A DNA stretch of 7,785 nt from NCBI GenBank assembly GCA_028866975.1, contig JAGWHG010000030.1, positions 1 to 7,785 on the forward strand. The letters run 5' to 3'. A program made the position numbers and the translations under genes. Below, piece by piece: positions 5,445 through 7,785 of this stretch. Source of the stretch: Microcaldota archaeon. Its GTDB lineage: Archaea > Micrarchaeota > Micrarchaeia > Micrarchaeales > CABMGC01. The notes under the pieces are model-generated. The model was not told where the DNA came from. It ran no database searches and worked only from the letters and a program-made list of their open reading frames with translations. Positions within the stretch are counted from its first letter, which is position 1, and each line of letters begins with the position of its first letter.

Positions 5445-7289
5445 ATGCCAGATGAAAAAAGGGACTTGTTCCACTATACATCATATTTCTCAAAGCAGGC
5501 TCCGAGCCTGCGAAAGCAGGGGGTACTGCTCCTAGCCATAGGGATAGTCGCAGGCATAGTCTCCGTGCTGCTTGCGCACTCGCAGCTCTTCATGCAGCAG
5601 CCGATCGCATACATAGAATACGGGATCAGCACCGGCATACTCGTAGTCAGCCTGCCGGCGCTTCTCACGGCCACGATAATCAAGGCGATAAAGCAGAAGG
5701 TGTTCCTCAAGCACCTAATGTATGCCACGCTAGTCTCTACCACGATCTATGCGCTCTTCATGGTCGTAAGCAGCGCGGCTCTTGCGATATTTCAGAGCGC
5801 AACTATACTTTACATAATACTCCTAGTAGGCAATGCGAGCATATTCATGTTCTGGATGGTGATAGGAAAGTTCCTCTTCTCGCAGAATAGGGGCGCCAAC
5901 ATAATAGCCGCCGTGCAGCCGATACTCAACATCCTCTTTTTGCTCTCTTTGGGCAAATATGCGCTCGGGCTTACGCTTCCTGCAACAGTGGCAATAATCA
6001 AATTGGTCGCAGGAATGCTGATATTCCTCATAGCGGGCTACGTGTTCTTCTATATCATCGACTTCCCACTCAAGAGGTCTACCAACATAAGCGGGGTAAA
6101 GGTCTTCACGGTCATGGTGAACCAATGGCTCTACAGCCTGCAGTCCTATGACAGCCCGAACTTCTCGTTCGGCGTTCGAAAAGACATCTCCACAGACGTG
6201 CTGGTCCTAAAGACAAAGAAGGGGGGATACAAGGCGATCTTTGTTAAGCCCGACATTCACTACGGGCCTTTTGCGGGGTTCGGCGGCGCGATAGCAACAG
6301 AACACATCGGCAACTACCTGCACACAAAGTACAACACGACAGCAATCGTGCTGCACGGGCCCGTGAACATCGCAAACAATCCGGTGAGCAGCTCTCAGGT
6401 ATACACGATGGCCAAGAACATCTCATCGCACATCGACTCGATGAAGAAGCAGAGCTTTACGCCTGCGCTCGGCAACATGTACGAAGGCTCTGAAGGGCCT
6501 TGCAGGGCGATAAACATCAAGATGAACGGCCTTAGCATGATAACTCTCTCAAAAGCGCCGCTAGTAACCGAAGACATTGCATATGAGATAGGCCAGCACT
6601 ACAAGCAGGTAGCGCTAAAGGACTCGCAGCATGCAATTATCATAGATGCTCATAATTCGAGGAGCGAATCCGCAAGCCAGGAGGAACTCAAAGGCGTCTA
6701 TTTTGGAAGCAAGTACGCTGCTATGTATGACAAGGCGATACTGCAGACGCTCAACAAGAATTCGATCAGAAAAGTGAAGTTCGGCGCAGCTCAGCAGAAG
6801 ATTGCAGGAGCGCTTGGCAATCCAAAAGATATCGCAAATGGATATTCGAGCTTCTGCGTATTCCAGTTCGGCAACAAGAAGTTCGGTATGATCCACTTCG
6901 ACTGCAACAACATACTGCCCAAACTGCGCGAGGACGTGATAAAATATGTAAGGAAGAAGTACCACATCGAGATTGAGGTCTATACGACAGACACCCATGC
7001 GGTCAACTCGCTCGCGCTGCCGAGCAGCAACGTGCTCGGAAGATACACAACTGCGGCAAAGCTGCTACCTGCGGTAGACGCACTGGTCGGTATGGCGCTT
7101 AGCAGCATAGAAGAGGTAACTATGTCAAGCAGCAGTTTTACGATGAAGAACTTTAGGGTCTGGGGGGAGAACGCAGAAGAGGAGATAACAAAGGCAAGCA
7201 AAGAAGCCCTAAGAATGCTCAAGTACTACGCCCCTTTCGTAATAGCTGCGGCATTCATAATAGCCTCATGGGTAGTATACTCGACATAG
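5445..7289 (+). CDS. DUF2070 family membrane protein
   Basis: The product is about 614 residues long and resembles the archaeal DUF2070 family, which I recall being linked tentatively to neutral-ceramidase-like lipid hydrolases; its activity is not established. The N-terminal 210 residues carry about six membrane helices (near 26-45, 57-79, 91-112, 119-144, 154-174 and 180-206). A large soluble domain follows (about 215-590), and one more helix closes the protein (597-612). The soluble domain has several Asp/His clusters that could bind metal: DIHYGP (270-275), LHGP (303-306), DAHN (401-404), HFD (484-486) and DTH (516-518). This is consistent with a membrane-anchored hydrolase. I start at ATG 5445; a TTG at 5442 is also in frame. 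It lies 11 bases after uppS with no obvious ribosome binding site or promoter, so it is probably co-transcribed. The link to polyprenyl lipid metabolism is inference from context. Confidence 0.82.
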   Translation: MPDEKRDLFHYTSYFSKQAPSLRKQGVLLLAIGIVAGIVSVLLAHSQLFMQQPIAYIEYGISTGILVVSLPALLTATIIKAIKQKVFLKHLMYATLVSTTIYALFMVVSSAALAIFQSATILYIILLVGNASIFMFWMVIGKFLFSQNRGANIIAAVQPILNILFLLSLGKYALGLTLPATVAIIKLVAGMLIFLIAGYVFFYIIDFPLKRSTNISGVKVFTVMVNQWLYSLQSYDSPNFSFGVRKDISTDVLVLKTKKGGYKAIFVKPDIHYGPFAGFGGAIATEHIGNYLHTKYNTTAIVLHGPVNIANNPVSSSQVYTMAKNISSHIDSMKKQSFTPALGNMYEGSEGPCRAINIKMNGLSMITLSKAPLVTEDIAYEIGQHYKQVALKDSQHAIIIDAHNSRSESASQEELKGVYFGSKYAAMYDKAILQTLNKNSIRKVKFGAAQQKIAGALGNPKDIANGYSSFCVFQFGNKKFGMIHFDCNNILPKLREDVIKYVRKKYHIEIEVYTTDTHAVNSLALPSSNVLGRYTTAAKLLPAVDALVGMALSSIEEVTMSSSSFTMKNFRVWGENAEEEITKASKEALRMLKYYAPFVIAAAFIIASWVVYST

Positions 7290-7296
7290 TGTTAAG

Positions 7297-7785
7297 ATGT
7301 TCGATGCATACCTGCCGATTCTGTATCTTGTCGCGCTCAGCCTCCTGATATATCGGTTTGCGCGCAGCGATAAGGCAAGGGAACTCCTTCCGCTATCTAT
7401 TCTAATAGTCATGGGCGCAATACTTTCACTCTATCAGGGAATCAATATCCTGCTGTTCTTTTCGCTCGTGATAGTATTCGACCTAATCTCATTTACCTAT
7501 CCTTCAAAGGAAGGATTCTTCATGGAGCTGCTCGGCGTCCTCTATCTTTATGTAGCAGCGAATAATTTTAGCATAAGCATAGTCGCACAGGCAATGCTCC
7601 TCGGGCTCGTAGCGGAATTTGGCAGGCTAAAATTTAAGGCAGGCAAAATCGCAGCCAAGAGGACAGAAACAAGCAGGGACATCGTACAGATTGCACTCGG
7701 AATAGTTGTGCTTGCACTGTTGTATTACCTCAAGACATCATATGCAGAATTCTCTATTCTTGCACTGATAATGCTTGGTTATCTA
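7297..7785 (+). CDS. Partial multi-pass membrane protein, cut by the right window edge
   Basis: An open frame begins at ATG 7297, 7 bases after the DUF2070 stop, and runs 163 codons to the window end without a stop. It starts MFDAYLPILYLVALSLLIYR. Hydrophobic segments lie near residues 5-20, 31-46, 50-66, 76-89, 93-107, 129-146 and 150-163, with a charged cytoplasm-like loop at about 108-128 (LKFKAGKIAAKRTETSR). The family is not recognised. The loop-helix junction ETSRDIVQIALGIVVL vaguely recalls the E-x-R-K-x-x-H motif that opens the polyprenol/dolichol kinase family, which would fit beside uppS, but the key lysine and histidine are absent (Asp and Gln instead), so this is weak. Tight spacing and the same strand put it in the uppS-DUF2070 operon. 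Codon use (AGG, ATA, CTC) matches its neighbours. Confidence 0.7.
   Translation, partial: MFDAYLPILYLVALSLLIYRFARSDKARELLPLSILIVMGAILSLYQGINILLFFSLVIVFDLISFTYPSKEGFFMELLGVLYLYVAANNFSISIVAQAMLLGLVAEFGRLKFKAGKIAAKRTETSRDIVQIALGIVVLALLYYLKTSYAEFSILALIMLGYL

Noticed and set aside
1..7785. CRISPR array, insertion sequence, toxin-antitoxin or phage module
   Set aside because: No regularly spaced repeats, transposase motifs, terminal repeats with target duplications, or recognisable toxin or phage proteins were seen on either strand.

Overview
The window looks like a stretch of an archaeal chromosome. Several genes start 21-24 bases after a TATA box with no ribosome binding site between, which is the pattern of leaderless archaeal transcripts. 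The families point the same way: a DUF2070 membrane protein (a family I know from archaea), a tandem Lrp/AsnC-type regulator and a Z-type prenyl transferase. Compact genes and unfamiliar small proteins would fit a DPANN-like lineage such as Micrarchaeota, but that placement is a guess. No tRNA, rRNA, insertion sequence, CRISPR array or phage gene was seen.

Layout, left half. A minus-strand gene of unknown function runs off the left edge (<1-611). It diverges from a small unknown plus-strand gene (740-1186), and the spacer holds two back-to-back TATA boxes and a short perfect palindrome at the predicted transcription start. Next is a plus-strand gene joining a PH-like domain to a C-terminal zinc ribbon (1239-1742). 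Its stop overlaps by 7 bases the end of a convergent small, possibly membrane-bound, protein gene (complement 1736-1993). The gap 1994-2228 is not empty: a minus-strand TATA box points at a 58-base imperfect hairpin followed by a T-run, which together look like a small RNA gene.

Layout, right half. A drug/metabolite-type (EamA) transporter with an unusual 120-residue C-terminal tail (complement 2229-3464) diverges from a tandem Lrp/AsnC-like regulator (3586-4647). Their 121-base spacer carries both TATA boxes and a candidate operator midway between them, so the regulator plausibly controls the transporter and itself. A polyprenyl diphosphate synthase gene (4726-5433) then begins from a strong TATA box. 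It is followed after 11 and 7 bases by a DUF2070 membrane protein (5445-7289) and a multi-pass membrane protein cut by the right edge (7297->7785). These three look like one operon, possibly concerned with the polyprenyl lipid carrier or the membrane.

The observations most worth pursuing are the candidate RNA gene at 2070-2172, the transporter's C-terminal domain with its divergent regulator, and the uppS-DUF2070 operon.
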